Part shown: positions 16,587 through 26,422 of the stretch, piece after piece
How the letters are laid out: every line of letters begins with the position of its first letter
Position numbering within the stretch: position 1 is the first letter of the stretch
Source: Acetobacter sp. UBA5411
GTDB lineage: Bacteria > Pseudomonadota > Alphaproteobacteria > Acetobacterales > Acetobacteraceae
Length of the DNA: 64,000 nt
Direction of reading: 5' to 3'
Assembly: GCF_002409645.1 (NCBI RefSeq)
Contig: NZ_DHNR01000005.1
Coordinates: 199,399 to 263,398 of the forward strand
Program-made: the position numbers and the translations under genes
Notes under the pieces: model-generated
Told to the model about the DNA's origin: nothing
What the model saw: only the letters and a program-made list of their open reading frames with translations
Database searches by the model: none

Positions 16587-17677
16587 ATAAACGATCCTTC
16601 ATATCCGGGACCAGTCTTTGCACTTTCATGCTCGTCGCGCTGTCTGCCTGTCACAAGAAAGCTCCCCCGCCTGAAATCAGGCCCGTGCGCTCCTTGGTGG
16701 TTCATCCGGGGACTGATGGAAATGCGGAGTTTCTGACAGGACAGATTGCTCCGCATCGTATTGTCACCCTGTCATTCCGTCTGCCCGGCAAGATCGTTGA
16801 GCGTACAGTGGAAACGGGCGACCCAGTGCATGCCGGGCAGCTACTGGCCCGTCTGGACGATACCGAGGTCCGCCAGACGCTGCGTGCTGCCACCGCTGAC
16901 GCACAGGCAGCCAGAGCCTCTCTTGCGCAGGCGACTCCCTTGCAGAAACGGGCGACGGCTCTTCTCCCCGACCGCGCTATCTCACGTAATGATTACGACG
17001 AGGCCGTTCTCCGCTACCGCACCGCCCAGCAGGCTGTGCAGTCCACGGCAGCCCGGGAGCAGATCGCTCATGAGGAACTGGACCATACCCGTCTGGAGGC
17101 GAATGCGGACGGTGTGATTACGGAACGTCTGGCTGAAGTCGGGGAAGTCGTCGCCGCTGGCCAACCGATCCTGCGCATGGCCGAGGCTGCTGGTCGTGAC
17201 GCCCAGTTCGACGTTTCAGGAGATCTCCTGCGGTCCGGTCTGACGGTTGGAGCAACAATGACTGTCTGTCTCGACGCGAACCGTCATGTCTGCACGGATG
17301 GGACGCTCTACGAACTCGCGCCGGATGCTGATCCACTGACCCGGACCTATCGGGCAAAGGTGCTTCTTCAGACGCCGCCGACCGCAATGACGCTTGGTTC
17401 CGTCGCAGTGGGACGACTTGCCGCCAGTGCTGCGTCCGATATCCATCTTCCACCGTCGGCGTTGACTGCACAGGATGGAAAAACGGCTGTGTGGGTGATT
17501 GCGCCTGATACGATGACCGTCACATTACGCCCCGTCGAAGTCTCCCGATACAGCGCCAGCGACGTTACGGTCGTCTCGGGCCTGAAAGCCGGAGAGCGTG
17601 TCGTGACAGCCGGCGTGCAGGCGCTTTATCCGAACCAGAAGATCTCCCTGCTGGATGACGCCGATGTCCGCCCCTGA
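16583..17677 (+). CDS. RND efflux periplasmic adaptor (membrane fusion protein), lipoprotein
   Basis: 364 residues. The signal peptide ends in a lipobox (LSAC, Cys23), so it is a lipid-anchored periplasmic protein. The typical order follows: a biotinyl/lipoyl half (GKIVERTVETGDPVHAGQLLARLDD region, near 65-95), an alpha-helical hairpin with Ala/Gln-rich heptads (about 95-175), the second lipoyl half (GVITERLAEVGEVVAAGQPI region), a beta-barrel and a membrane-proximal domain. It couples the permease encoded next to an outer membrane channel. The start overlaps the tetR stop and its 3' end overlaps the permease start by 23 bases, so translation is tightly coupled. Confidence 0.93.
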   Translation: MNKRSFISGTSLCTFMLVALSACHKKAPPPEIRPVRSLVVHPGTDGNAEFLTGQIAPHRIVTLSFRLPGKIVERTVETGDPVHAGQLLARLDDTEVRQTLRAATADAQAARASLAQATPLQKRATALLPDRAISRNDYDEAVLRYRTAQQAVQSTAAREQIAHEELDHTRLEANADGVITERLAEVGEVVAAGQPILRMAEAAGRDAQFDVSGDLLRSGLTVGATMTVCLDANRHVCTDGTLYELAPDADPLTRTYRAKVLLQTPPTAMTLGSVAVGRLAASAASDIHLPPSALTAQDGKTAVWVIAPDTMTVTLRPVEVSRYSASDVTVVSGLKAGERVVTAGVQALYPNQKISLLDDADVRP

Positions 17678-20600
17678 AGAGTCCGGACAGGACGCAAAAA
17701 CGGGTCACATCCTGAATCTTTCGGAGTGGTCCATCCATCATCGCGCACTCGTTGCGTTTTTCATGATTCTGATCGCCGTTGCGGGCGTCAGATCCTATTT
17801 CGCTCTCGGCCGGAACGAGGACCCGCCCTTTACGGTCAAGACGATGGTCGTTGAGGCCATGCTGCCGGGCGCAACGGTCGAGGAAACAACGCATCAGCTG
17901 ACGGACCGGATCGAAAAGAAGCTTCAGGAAACACCATATTTCGATTACGTCAAAAGCTATACCACTGCCGGAAAGACCACCATTCTGGTCAATCTTCTGG
18001 GCAGCACGCCAAAGAGTCAGGTGGCGGATATCTGGTATCAAGTCCGCAAAAAGGTCGGCGATATCAAGCCTTTTCTCCCCTCCACGACCGTGGGGCCATT
18101 CTTTGACGACGAATTCGGCGATACCTATGGCATTATCTACGCCTTTACCGCAGACGGTTTTTCCCATCGCGACCTGAAGGATTATGTCGAGACCGTCCGC
18201 GACGAACTGCTGCATGTACCGGACGTCGCCAAGATCGAGACGCTCGGCGCGCAGGATGAGAAGATTTTTGTTGATGTCTCCAGCCGACATCTCGCCCGGT
18301 TAAGCATTACGGGCGAGATGATCGAAGCTGCCCTGCAGGAGCAGAACGCCCTCGTCCCTTCTGGTACTATTGATACGGGGAAAGAACAGATCCTCGTTCA
18401 GCCGACTGGAAAATTCAATTCCGTCGAGGATGTCGCCAACGTGACGATCTATGCGGGCAATCGCAAGATCCGCCTGGGCGACATTGCCACCATTACGCGC
18501 GGTTATGCCGATCCGCCGCAAACCCTGTTCCGTGTCAATGGGCAGGATGCCGTTGGACTGGGTCTGTCCATGACCAAAGGCGGCAATGTTCTCGCACTGG
18601 AAAAGAACATTGCCGCGAAGATGGCCGAACTTCATGCCCGCATGCCTGTCGGTATCGAGGCACATCTCGTCGCCAATCAGCCTCAGGTGGTCAAGGAGGC
18701 AGTCGGAGATTTCACCGAGGCTCTGTTTGAAGCCATCGCCATTGTGCTGGGCGTCAGTTTTCTCAGTTTGGGTGGTCGTGCAGGCACCGTCGTGGCGTTC
18801 TGCATCCCTTTCGTGCTGGCGGTCGTGTTCACCAGCATGGAACTGCTGGGCATCGACCTGCAACGCGTCTCGCTCGGCGCACTGATCATCGCCCTTGGCC
18901 TTCTCGTCGATGACGCCATGATCACCGTTGAGAGCATGGTCAGCAAACTGGAGGAAGGCTGGAGCCTCCCGCGTGCGGCGACTTTTGCTTATACATCCAC
19001 GGCTTTTCCGATGCTGACAGGCACGCTGGTTACAGTGTCGGGTTTTGTGCCCGTTGGTTTTGCGCACAGTGTTGCCGGGGAATACACGTTTTCCCTGTTC
19101 GCGGTCGTCGGGCTGGCCCTGATCGTGTCATGGTTCGTGGCCGTTCTGGTGGCTCCCCTGATCGGCGTGACCATTCTGCGGGCGCATCCGGATAAAGCAG
19201 GTACCAAACATGAGGAGCCTCACAGAGGGCGGATCATGGCGTTCTTCGAGCGCTGCCTGCTCGTCACCATGCGGCACCCCCGCATGACGGTTTTGATCAG
19301 TCTGGGCGCACTACTCGTCGCCATGATACTGACACCGCTGATTCCGAAACAGTTTTTCCCGGCCTCAGACCGTCCGGAACTTCTGGCCAATCTCTCGCTA
19401 CGGCAGGGAGCCTCCATCACGGCGACGAGCGACGTCTCACGCAAACTCGACGCGATGCTGCGCAATGACCCCGATGTCGATCACTGGAGCTCCTATGTCG
19501 GCCGGGGAGCGATCCGCTTTTACCTGTCGCTCGATGAACAGCTTCCGAACGATTTCTTCACACAGACCGTCATTGTGACCAAAAGCGCCGAAGCCCGCGA
19601 CCGCCTCCGTCACCGGCTTGACGAGAGGCTGAGCCGGGAGATGCCTGACATCGTACACGGGCTGTTTCCCCTTGAACTCGGTCCTCCCGTGGGCTGGCCG
19701 GTGCAGTATCGCGTGTCCGGCCGGGACCCGGATAAGCTCCGCCATTACGCACAGGACGTCGCGCAGATGATGGCGGCGACCGGCAATCTGCATCTGATTA
19801 ATTTCGACTGGGGTGATCCGGCGCGAAAACTGCGGATCGATGTGCGTCAGGAGGCAGCGCGTCGGCTCGGTCTTTCCTCAGCCGCCATCGCACGCGCCAT
19901 TAACTCGACCGTCACAGGCACGACCGCCACCCAGTTGCGGGATAGCATCTATCTCGTCGATATTGTGCTGCGCGCCAGAAAAGAGGAACGGCTGTCCATT
20001 GAGAGCCTGCGCAATCTCGATGTCCGCCTACCGAACGACCTTACCGTGCCGCTTTCCTCGGTCGCCACCGTCTCCTACGTGGAAGACTATCCGCTGATCT
20101 GGCGGCGCGATCGTCTTCCGACCATGACAATCCAGGCGCAGCTTCGTGACGGTGTGCAGGCAAATACTGCCGTATCCGCACTGGCTGGCAAGATTGCCGA
20201 TTTCAATGCCCATCTGCCGCCCGGCTATCATGTGACGGTCGGCGGAACGGTTGATGAGGCGGCAAAGGCGCAGAACTCGGTGATCGCGGTCATGCCGGTC
20301 ATGGCGCTGATCATGATGGCCGTGCTGATGATCCAGCTTCAGAGCTTCAAGCGGCTGGCGCTCGTACTGAGTGTGGCGCCCTTCGGTCTGATCGGTGTCG
20401 TGATCGTGCTTCTCGTCACCGGTAACCCTGTCGGCTTCATTGCGCTGCTCGGACTTGTCGCGCTGGTGGGCATGATCATCCGCAACTCGGTCATCCTTGT
20501 GAATCAGATTGAGATCGAACAGCAGAACGGCAAGGCCGAATGGGACGCGGTGGTCGCCGCCGCAATGGTCCGTTTCCGTCCCATCATGCTGACAGCCGTG

Positions 20601-20777
20601 GCCGCCATTCTGGGTATGCTGCCCATTGCCTCAAGCGTCTTCTGGGGACCGATGGCGGACGTCATCATGGGCGGACTTGCCGTTGCTACGGCGGTCACGC
20701 TGATCTTTCTCCCCTCGCTTTACGTGCTGTGGTTCCGCGTCAGAGAACCTTCATCCGGGACGAAGGTGACGTCATGA
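17655..20777 (+). CDS. RND efflux permease (HAE1/AcrB-like)
   Basis: 1040 residues, full length for an AcrB-type trimeric pump. Two repeats of six membrane segments enclose large periplasmic loops. The TM4 relay reads LGLLVDDAMITVESMV near residue 420 with the paired aspartates expected in HAE pumps. The late GNPVGFIALLGLVALVGMIIRNSVILVNQ region is TM10-11. Two ATG codons (17655 and 17664) are possible; both lie inside the 3' end of the adaptor gene. The product exports hydrophobic or amphiphilic compounds using the proton gradient. The stop overlaps the start of the outer membrane factor (ATGA). The sequence is only distantly like the two other RND pumps in this window. Confidence 0.95.
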   Translation: MTPMSAPEESGQDAKTGHILNLSEWSIHHRALVAFFMILIAVAGVRSYFALGRNEDPPFTVKTMVVEAMLPGATVEETTHQLTDRIEKKLQETPYFDYVKSYTTAGKTTILVNLLGSTPKSQVADIWYQVRKKVGDIKPFLPSTTVGPFFDDEFGDTYGIIYAFTADGFSHRDLKDYVETVRDELLHVPDVAKIETLGAQDEKIFVDVSSRHLARLSITGEMIEAALQEQNALVPSGTIDTGKEQILVQPTGKFNSVEDVANVTIYAGNRKIRLGDIATITRGYADPPQTLFRVNGQDAVGLGLSMTKGGNVLALEKNIAAKMAELHARMPVGIEAHLVANQPQVVKEAVGDFTEALFEAIAIVLGVSFLSLGGRAGTVVAFCIPFVLAVVFTSMELLGIDLQRVSLGALIIALGLLVDDAMITVESMVSKLEEGWSLPRAATFAYTSTAFPMLTGTLVTVSGFVPVGFAHSVAGEYTFSLFAVVGLALIVSWFVAVLVAPLIGVTILRAHPDKAGTKHEEPHRGRIMAFFERCLLVTMRHPRMTVLISLGALLVAMILTPLIPKQFFPASDRPELLANLSLRQGASITATSDVSRKLDAMLRNDPDVDHWSSYVGRGAIRFYLSLDEQLPNDFFTQTVIVTKSAEARDRLRHRLDERLSREMPDIVHGLFPLELGPPVGWPVQYRVSGRDPDKLRHYAQDVAQMMAATGNLHLINFDWGDPARKLRIDVRQEAARRLGLSSAAIARAINSTVTGTTATQLRDSIYLVDIVLRARKEERLSIESLRNLDVRLPNDLTVPLSSVATVSYVEDYPLIWRRDRLPTMTIQAQLRDGVQANTAVSALAGKIADFNAHLPPGYHVTVGGTVDEAAKAQNSVIAVMPVMALIMMAVLMIQLQSFKRLALVLSVAPFGLIGVVIVLLVTGNPVGFIALLGLVALVGMIIRNSVILVNQIEIEQQNGKAEWDAVVAAAMVRFRPIMLTAVAAILGMLPIASSVFWGPMADVIMGGLAVATAVTLIFLPSLYVLWFRVREPSSGTKVTS

Positions 20778-22201
20778 GGAAAACCCTTTTTCTCATTCCT
20801 CTGATTTTGGGCGGATGTTCCTGGCTTTCACCTGATTACAAACGTCCTGTCATGGCTCTACCGGCGACATGGAATGGCGTGCAGGCCGTCACACGCGACG
20901 ATCGCGCATGGTGGCAGCGTTATGGCGATCCGGTGCTTGATCAACTAGAAGAAGAAGCCGCGCACCATAATGACGATCTCGCACTGGCGAAATCCAGCCT
21001 GTCACAGGCTCAGGCCCAATACAGCTACGCTTTTGCGAACCAGCTTCCATCCCTGTCTGTCGCGGGCACGGATGCTTACGGGAAATTCGCCAACGGAAAT
21101 CTCCGGGCCGCCGGTCAGAGTTTCCGTTTTCCCAACAAGACGAGCAATTTCGGTTTTGTTGGTGGAATGCTGAATTACGAACTGGACCTGTGGGGCAAGA
21201 ACGCCAGCCTCAGTGACGCTGCTAAAGCGGGTGTTCAGGGGGCCGTTTATGCGCAGGAGGCAGCACGTCTGTCGGTGGCCGCCGCTGTAGCGAAGCTCTA
21301 TTTCAGCCTGCGTGCGCTAGATCGCAATGTCGCCATTCTGAAGGAGAGTGTGCAGACGCAGGACGATATTCTTAGGCTTGTTCAGCATCAGTATGACGTT
21401 GGGGCTGTTGACGCCCTGCTGCTGCAGGATGCGACAGAGCGTCGTGACGCCGTGCACGCGGCCTTGCCCGACATGGAGGATCAACGCAACAATGCGGAAA
21501 GCGCATTGACTGTTCTGGTGGGGCGTTCACCGCAGGACATCGTTCAGGCGGGAATTTCCAGAGGTCGGGATCTACAGGAACTCAGTATACCCGAGCCAAC
21601 CCCTTCGGTTCTGCCTTCGGAACTTCTGGAACGCCGCCCGGACATCGCGATGCACGAGCAGATGCTGATCGCGAGTAATTTCAACATCGGCTATGCCCGG
21701 GCAGCCTATTTTCCGAGCATCTCGCTGGCGTCGCTTGCCGGGGTGAACAATATCGACATAGACAATCTCTACCGGGCAACCAGCCGCTCATGGACACTTG
21801 GTGCGGCTATGGCGGCCCCCGTTCTGGATTTCGGGAGAACGGAAAGCGGTGTCAAACTTGCGAAGGCAAACAAGAATCAGCAGGTCGTGCTGTATCAGCA
21901 GTCTATCCGAACGGCGTTCAAGGAAGTGCGTGACGCGTTGCTGGCGCAGAACACAGCGGCGGAACGTGATGCGGATAACGGTGCGCGTGACGGAGCGGCG
22001 CAGCAGAAGCTGCATCTGACAACGCTCCGTATGGAACACGGATACGCAAGCCAGATTGACGTCCTAGCCGCGCAATCAACTGTGCAACTGGCAGAATTGT
22101 CTCAGATTCAGGCCCGGCTACAGCGGCTTGATGCGTCGGTTGATCTCTACAAGGCGACAGGTGGTGGTTTTACGGCCTTGCCCACAAAGAAAAAGATTTG
22201 A
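20774..22201 (+). CDS. RND outer membrane factor lipoprotein (NodT/OprM family)
   Basis: 475 residues from the ATG overlapping the permease stop. The frame is open far upstream, but an ATG 4 bases before that stop, followed at once by a lipoprotein signal (LGGC, Cys15), is decisive. The sequence has the two repeated OEP domains made of long helices and beta strands, including LLERRPDIAMHEQMLIASNFN (the conserved RRPDI motif) near residue 293. It forms the trimeric tunnel across the periplasm and outer membrane for the tripartite pump. A strong terminator follows at 22228-22252, closing a four-gene tetR-MFP-RND-OMF operon. Confidence 0.94.
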   Translation: MRKTLFLIPLILGGCSWLSPDYKRPVMALPATWNGVQAVTRDDRAWWQRYGDPVLDQLEEEAAHHNDDLALAKSSLSQAQAQYSYAFANQLPSLSVAGTDAYGKFANGNLRAAGQSFRFPNKTSNFGFVGGMLNYELDLWGKNASLSDAAKAGVQGAVYAQEAARLSVAAAVAKLYFSLRALDRNVAILKESVQTQDDILRLVQHQYDVGAVDALLLQDATERRDAVHAALPDMEDQRNNAESALTVLVGRSPQDIVQAGISRGRDLQELSIPEPTPSVLPSELLERRPDIAMHEQMLIASNFNIGYARAAYFPSISLASLAGVNNIDIDNLYRATSRSWTLGAAMAAPVLDFGRTESGVKLAKANKNQQVVLYQQSIRTAFKEVRDALLAQNTAAERDADNGARDGAAQQKLHLTTLRMEHGYASQIDVLAAQSTVQLAELSQIQARLQRLDASVDLYKATGGGFTALPTKKKI

Positions 22202-22227
22202 ATCTTCTGAAAGTACAATCGATCTCG

Positions 22228-22252
22228 CTGGGAGTATAGTTCCCAGCTTTTA
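22228..22252 (+). terminator. Rho-independent terminator of the tetR-RND operon
   Basis: Perfect stem GCTGGGA (22228-22234) / TCCCAGC (22242-22248) with a 7-base loop and TTTT after it. Confidence 0.85.
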
Positions 22253-22352
22253 TCGCAGAAGGAAATTCATCTTCCAATATTCGCGCCACCATCTGTTTTA
22301 AAGCACAATCCGCATGTCGGGATATTTCATCAATCGGATTGTCTCTCAACAC

Positions 22353-22403
22353 AAAAAACCGGAGCCTCATCCGCCTCCCCAAGGGAAACGGACAAGACTC
22401 CGG
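22353..22403 (-). terminator. Rho-independent terminator after glpK
   Basis: Read on the minus strand, CCGGAG...CTCCGG arms (22398-22403 and 22359-22364) enclose further TCCG/CGGA and TCCC/GGGA stems around a 3-base loop. Six T follow. Confidence 0.85.
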
Positions 22404-22420
22404 CTCAAAGTAAAAGAACC

Positions 22421-23911
22421 TCAGACCTGACTGAGCGTCCGGCGTACAGCGACGTGCCAGCCGTCGATCATGCCCTTGCGGGTCGAGGCTTCCATCTGCG
22501 GCTCAAACAGCGCGCCGCGCTGCCATTCGGACGCGACTTCTTCCAGATCGTTCCACAGACCCACACCCACACCCGCAAGGAATGCGGCACCAAGGGCTGT
22601 CGTCTCGATCTGCTTGGGACGCTCGACCTTTGCCTGCAACATGTCGGACAGGAACTGGCAGAACCAGTCATTGGCCGCCATGCCACCATCGATACGCAAC
22701 GTGTCAGCCGTGCCGCCTCCGTCCTGCGTCATCGCAGCCACGAGGTCGAGTGTCTGATACGCCACGGATTCCAGAGCCGCACGGGCAATGTGCGCCTCGG
22801 TAGCGTCCAGCGTCAGACCGCAGATGAGACCACGTGCATTCGGATCCCAGTGCGGAGCACCGAGGCCGACGAAGCCCGGCACCATGTAGACGCCGTGGCT
22901 GTGCGGAATGCGCGTCGCCATATCGTCGGTCTGGGAAGCATGCGTGATCAGATGCAGACCATCACGCAGCCACTTGATCGCCGCACCGGCGACAAAGATG
23001 GAGCCTTCCAGCGCGTAGGCCGTCTTGCCTTTCACACGGTAAGCGATGGTCGTGAGCATCCGGTTCTGGGAAACGACAGGCTTCTCGCCGGTGTTCAGCA
23101 GAACGAAGCAGCCCGTGCCGTAGGTCGCCTTGGCCATGCCCGGCTTGAAGCAGGTCTGGCCAACGACGGCGGCCTGCTGGTCACCAGCAATACCGGCGAT
23201 CGGCACGGCGCGACCGAACAGGTCAGGCGTGCTTTCACCAAAAACGCCGCTGCTGTCTTTGACTTCCGGGAGCAGAGCTGCAGGAATGTTGAAGAGTGCA
23301 AGAAGGTCATCATCCCACTGCTGGCGATGAATATCGAACAACAGGGTACGGGACGCATTGGTCACATCGGTCGCATGGACCTTGCCGTCCGTCAGACGCC
23401 ACAGCAGGAAGCAGTCGATCGTGCCGCAGGCCAGTTCGCCTTTTTCAGCCCGCGCCCGTGCGCCCTCTACATTGTCGAGGATCCAGGCGAGCTTTGTGCC
23501 TGTGAAATACGGGTCGAGCAGAAGACCGGTGCGGCTGGCGACCAGTTCTTCCTTGCCCTGTTTCTTCAGTTCGGCGCACAGGGCCGCCGTCCGGCGATCC
23601 TGCCAGACGATGGCGTTATGGATCGCCTTGCCGGTCTTGCGGTCCCATACGACGATGGTTTCGCGCTGGTTGGTAATGCCAATGGCCGCAATGCGGTCAA
23701 CGCCGCCAGAGCGTTCCACGGCTTCCTGCGCGGTCGCCTTCGCATCGCGCCAGATGTCTTCAGGATCGTGCTCAACCCACCCCAACTGCGGGTAATACTG
23801 GGGAAACTCCTGTCGCGCGACGGAAATTTCCTGTCCGTTCATGTCAAAGACAATGCTACGGGTTGAAGTGGTTCCCTGGTCAATCGCCAGAATACGATCC
23901 TGTTTGATCAT
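22421..23911 (-). CDS. glpK: Glycerol kinase
   Basis: 496 residues, normal length for the FGGY family. The N-terminus ILAIDQGTTSTRSIVFD is the phosphate-1 motif of GlpK. The conserved ITNQRETIVVWDRKTGK segment follows near residue 80, and the C-terminal DGGMAANDWFCQFLSDML region near 405 supplies the adenosine-binding part. Reaction: ATP plus glycerol gives sn-glycerol 3-phosphate in the cytoplasm. It is the last gene of glpD-glpF-glpK, with only 19 bases between glpF and glpK, and a strong terminator follows. A 470-codon open frame lies antisense to it, but this is a codon-bias shadow. Confidence 0.97.
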   Translation of the reverse strand: MIKQDRILAIDQGTTSTRSIVFDMNGQEISVARQEFPQYYPQLGWVEHDPEDIWRDAKATAQEAVERSGGVDRIAAIGITNQRETIVVWDRKTGKAIHNAIVWQDRRTAALCAELKKQGKEELVASRTGLLLDPYFTGTKLAWILDNVEGARARAEKGELACGTIDCFLLWRLTDGKVHATDVTNASRTLLFDIHRQQWDDDLLALFNIPAALLPEVKDSSGVFGESTPDLFGRAVPIAGIAGDQQAAVVGQTCFKPGMAKATYGTGCFVLLNTGEKPVVSQNRMLTTIAYRVKGKTAYALEGSIFVAGAAIKWLRDGLHLITHASQTDDMATRIPHSHGVYMVPGFVGLGAPHWDPNARGLICGLTLDATEAHIARAALESVAYQTLDLVAAMTQDGGGTADTLRIDGGMAANDWFCQFLSDMLQAKVERPKQIETTALGAAFLAGVGVGLWNDLEEVASEWQRGALFEPQMEASTRKGMIDGWHVAVRRTLSQV

Positions 23912-23930
23912 GATGGCAGCTCCTTAACGG

Positions 23931-24752
23931 TCAGACAGAAGTTTCGATCGAGGACGCCGCCACAGCAGGCCTCGGCATGAAAGGCTGGATAAGCGTCCGG
24001 TACAGTCCGGCTCCGATTACGCCACCAGAAATCGGGCCTAAAATGGGCACCCACCAGTAATTTCCCGGAGATGGCAACGCCTGCGGTCCCCAGCCCGCGA
24101 AATAACAGAACAGACGTGGGCCGAAATCACGCGCCGGATTAATGGCCCACGCATCGAGATATCCGGCGGAAGCGCCAATAGCGGCCACGAGAAGACCGAT
24201 AATCAGCGCACCGGAATTCGCCTCCGGCGCCATTGTGTTGTGTTCGTAGGTAATTGCGAAGATTCCGAAAACCAGCATGGCTGTCAGAATGGTTTCAACC
24301 ACGAAGGAATGGAGTGGTGTGACGAATTCACCCGGATGCGTGAAGAACACACCCGCCGCTGCACCGTCATGAAGACGATCGAGACCATGCGAAATGGCAA
24401 AATGCTCGATGACAGGCGAGAACATCGTGTAGACCACAACAGCACCCAGAAAGCCGCCCAGAACCTGAGCGGCGCAATACGGCGCAACCTTTGCCCATGA
24501 AAACCCGCGATATATGGCAAGCGCCACCGTCACCGCCGGATTGGCGTGCGTGCCGGAAACAGCGCCCGTCGCATAAATAGCGATCGTGACGCCGAGGCCC
24601 CACACGATACAGACGCCCCAGTATGCCGTCTTGTACGGGCTGGGGTCGTACAGGGTGTACATCGCGGCTACAGAATCCCCGAACAGGATGATTATGAAAA
24701 CCGCAACACATTCGGCGATCAGTTCGCCGATCAGTTTTTTCCGGGCTGTCAT
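23931..24752 (-). CDS. glpF: Glycerol facilitator (aquaglyceroporin)
   Basis: 273 residues with six membrane segments and the two half-helix NPA boxes at residues 71-73 and 205-207. Asp209 follows the second box (NPARDF), a residue typical of glycerol facilitators rather than water-only aquaporins. The protein lets glycerol cross the inner membrane by diffusion, and GlpK then traps it as glycerol 3-phosphate. The gene starts 16 bases after the glpD stop and ends 19 bases before glpK, so it is inside one operon. Confidence 0.96.
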   Translation of the reverse strand: MTARKKLIGELIAECVAVFIIILFGDSVAAMYTLYDPSPYKTAYWGVCIVWGLGVTIAIYATGAVSGTHANPAVTVALAIYRGFSWAKVAPYCAAQVLGGFLGAVVVYTMFSPVIEHFAISHGLDRLHDGAAAGVFFTHPGEFVTPLHSFVVETILTAMLVFGIFAITYEHNTMAPEANSGALIIGLLVAAIGASAGYLDAWAINPARDFGPRLFCYFAGWGPQALPSPGNYWWVPILGPISGGVIGAGLYRTLIQPFMPRPAVAASSIETSV

Positions 24753-24768
24753 GGTGCTCCGATAGTCG

Positions 24769-26292
24769 TTAACCGACTTTTTCTTTTATATACGCGCCCA
24801 CACGCTGACGCTGCTCTTCGGTCATATGGAGACCGATTTTGGTACGCCGCCATAGCACATCCTCTGGCGCGCGTGCCCATTCGTTTGCGATCAGGTAGTC
24901 GACTTCGTTGGCCGTCATACCCTGACCGAAATCCTCGCCCATATCGGAAAGCGACTTGGCTGTTCCGACAACATCATAAGCCCGCATGCCGTAGGTCCGC
25001 ATCAGACGCCATGCCAGCGGCAGGGACAGGAACGGAGCTGCGTCACGGAAACGGTTCAGAGCGGCCTCAAAGCCTCCCGTACCCAGATCACCGCCGGGCA
25101 GAGCCGCATCCGCCGTCCAAGAATAGCCTCCCACGGCAGGCAGAACCGGCGCAAGCTTTTCGAGCGCGTGTTCGGCCAGCTTACGGAAAGTTGTGATCTT
25201 GCCGCCGAAGATGGAAAGCAGCGGTGCGCCGTCGGTGTTATCGAGATCCAGCACATAGTCACGCGTCACGGCCGATGCATTGGCTGCGGCATCGTCATAG
25301 AGCGGACGCAGGCCAGCATAGCTCCATACCACATCGCTCGGCTTGACATCTTCCTTGAAGTAGCGGTTCACGCTCTCACAAAGATACTTGACCTCTTCAG
25401 GCGAAATCTGAACCAGACCCGGCTCTTCATTCCATGTCACGTCGGTCGTGCCGATCAGCGTGAAGCGCTGCTCGTAAGGAATGGCGAACACAATGCGCTT
25501 GTCCGGGTTCTGGAAGATGTAGCACTGCGGACCGTCAAAGATCTGCGGCACGACAATGTGACTACCCTTGACCAGACGCACGGATTTCGAATTCGGCAGG
25601 TCAAGCTGATTGGCCAGCAGACGCGCGACCCACGGACCGGCGGCGTTCACAACACCTTTGGCGCGAACCGTCTTTGTGCCGCCCTTGCGCATGTCCTCAA
25701 TCTCGGCTTCCCAGATGCCGTTGACGCGACGTGCGGAAACCAGACGCGTGCGGGTGCGGATGTCGGCGCCACGATTGGCGGCGTCCATCGCGTTCAGCAC
25801 CACAAGACGGCTGTCCTGCACCCAGCCGTCGGAATAGACGAAGCCCTTCTTGTACTGATCCTGAAGCGGCTGACCGGCGGAATGCGTGTTCAGATTGAGC
25901 GCCCGTGACTTGGGCAGCTTCATCTTCGGAGCAAGGTGATCGTACAGGAACAGACCCAGACGGATCATCCAGACCGGGCGCTGTTCCGGGGAATGCGGCA
26001 GCACGAAACGCAGCGGCCACATGATGTGCGGCGCAATGGAGAGCAGTCGGTCACGCTCGATCAGCGCCTCACGCACAAGGCGGAACTCGTAATATTCAAG
26101 ATAGCGCAGGCCGCCATGGATCAGCTTGGTGCTGGCGGAAGAGGTATAGCTGGCAAGGTCATCCTGCTCGACCAGCAGCACGGACGCACCGCGGCCCGAT
26201 GCATCGCGCGCGATACCTGTTCCGTTAACACCGCCGCCTACAATAAGCAGGTCATATACGGTGGAGGAGTCGTCGGCTGCAGCCATCTTCAT
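24769..26292 (-). CDS. glpD: Aerobic glycerol-3-phosphate dehydrogenase (FAD, membrane-associated)
   Basis: 507 residues from the ATG at 26292. The frame is open to 26385, but those codons cover a GlpR-like operator and give an unlikely extension. The N-terminal FAD-binding motif is LLIVGGGVNGTGIARDASGRG, directly followed by the family segment around SSASTKLIHGGLRYLE. A C-terminal DAO_C helical domain ends in IKEKVG. It oxidises sn-glycerol 3-phosphate to dihydroxyacetone phosphate and passes electrons to ubiquinone at the inner membrane. It is the first gene of glpDFK, downstream of two palindromes matching the E. coli GlpR operator (26326-26343 and 26428-26445), so repression by GlpR is likely. 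Confidence 0.95.
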   Translation of the reverse strand: MKMAAADDSSTVYDLLIVGGGVNGTGIARDASGRGASVLLVEQDDLASYTSSASTKLIHGGLRYLEYYEFRLVREALIERDRLLSIAPHIMWPLRFVLPHSPEQRPVWMIRLGLFLYDHLAPKMKLPKSRALNLNTHSAGQPLQDQYKKGFVYSDGWVQDSRLVVLNAMDAANRGADIRTRTRLVSARRVNGIWEAEIEDMRKGGTKTVRAKGVVNAAGPWVARLLANQLDLPNSKSVRLVKGSHIVVPQIFDGPQCYIFQNPDKRIVFAIPYEQRFTLIGTTDVTWNEEPGLVQISPEEVKYLCESVNRYFKEDVKPSDVVWSYAGLRPLYDDAAANASAVTRDYVLDLDNTDGAPLLSIFGGKITTFRKLAEHALEKLAPVLPAVGGYSWTADAALPGGDLGTGGFEAALNRFRDAAPFLSLPLAWRLMRTYGMRAYDVVGTAKSLSDMGEDFGQGMTANEVDYLIANEWARAPEDVLWRRTKIGLHMTEEQRQRVGAYIKEKVG

Positions 26293-26325
26293 CGGTCCCG
26301 TCTGTTGTTCGAAAAATGTATCGGT

Positions 26326-26343
26326 ATTTTCGTATCCGAACAC
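26326..26343. promoter_or_regulatory. GlpR operator-like palindrome, proximal to glpD
   Basis: ATTTTCG-TATC-CGAACAC matches the E. coli GlpR consensus arms ATGTTCG/CGAACAT at 6 of 7 positions in each arm. It lies 34 bases upstream of the glpD start. Confidence 0.65.
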
Positions 26344-26422
26344 GAACCTCTTTGGCAACGGAAAAATCGCGACAGGACTCTGCAAAAAGTCGCCACAATT
26401 CCATCATTCAGCGGCTCACTGC

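Noticed and set aside
22454..23866. 470-codon open frame antisense to glpK
   Set aside because: Composition is that of a reverse-frame shadow of a GC-rich gene, there is no ribosome site, and glpK is certain.
25168..25908. 246-codon frame antisense to glpD
   Set aside because: Shadow frame; no start signal and low-complexity residue pattern.
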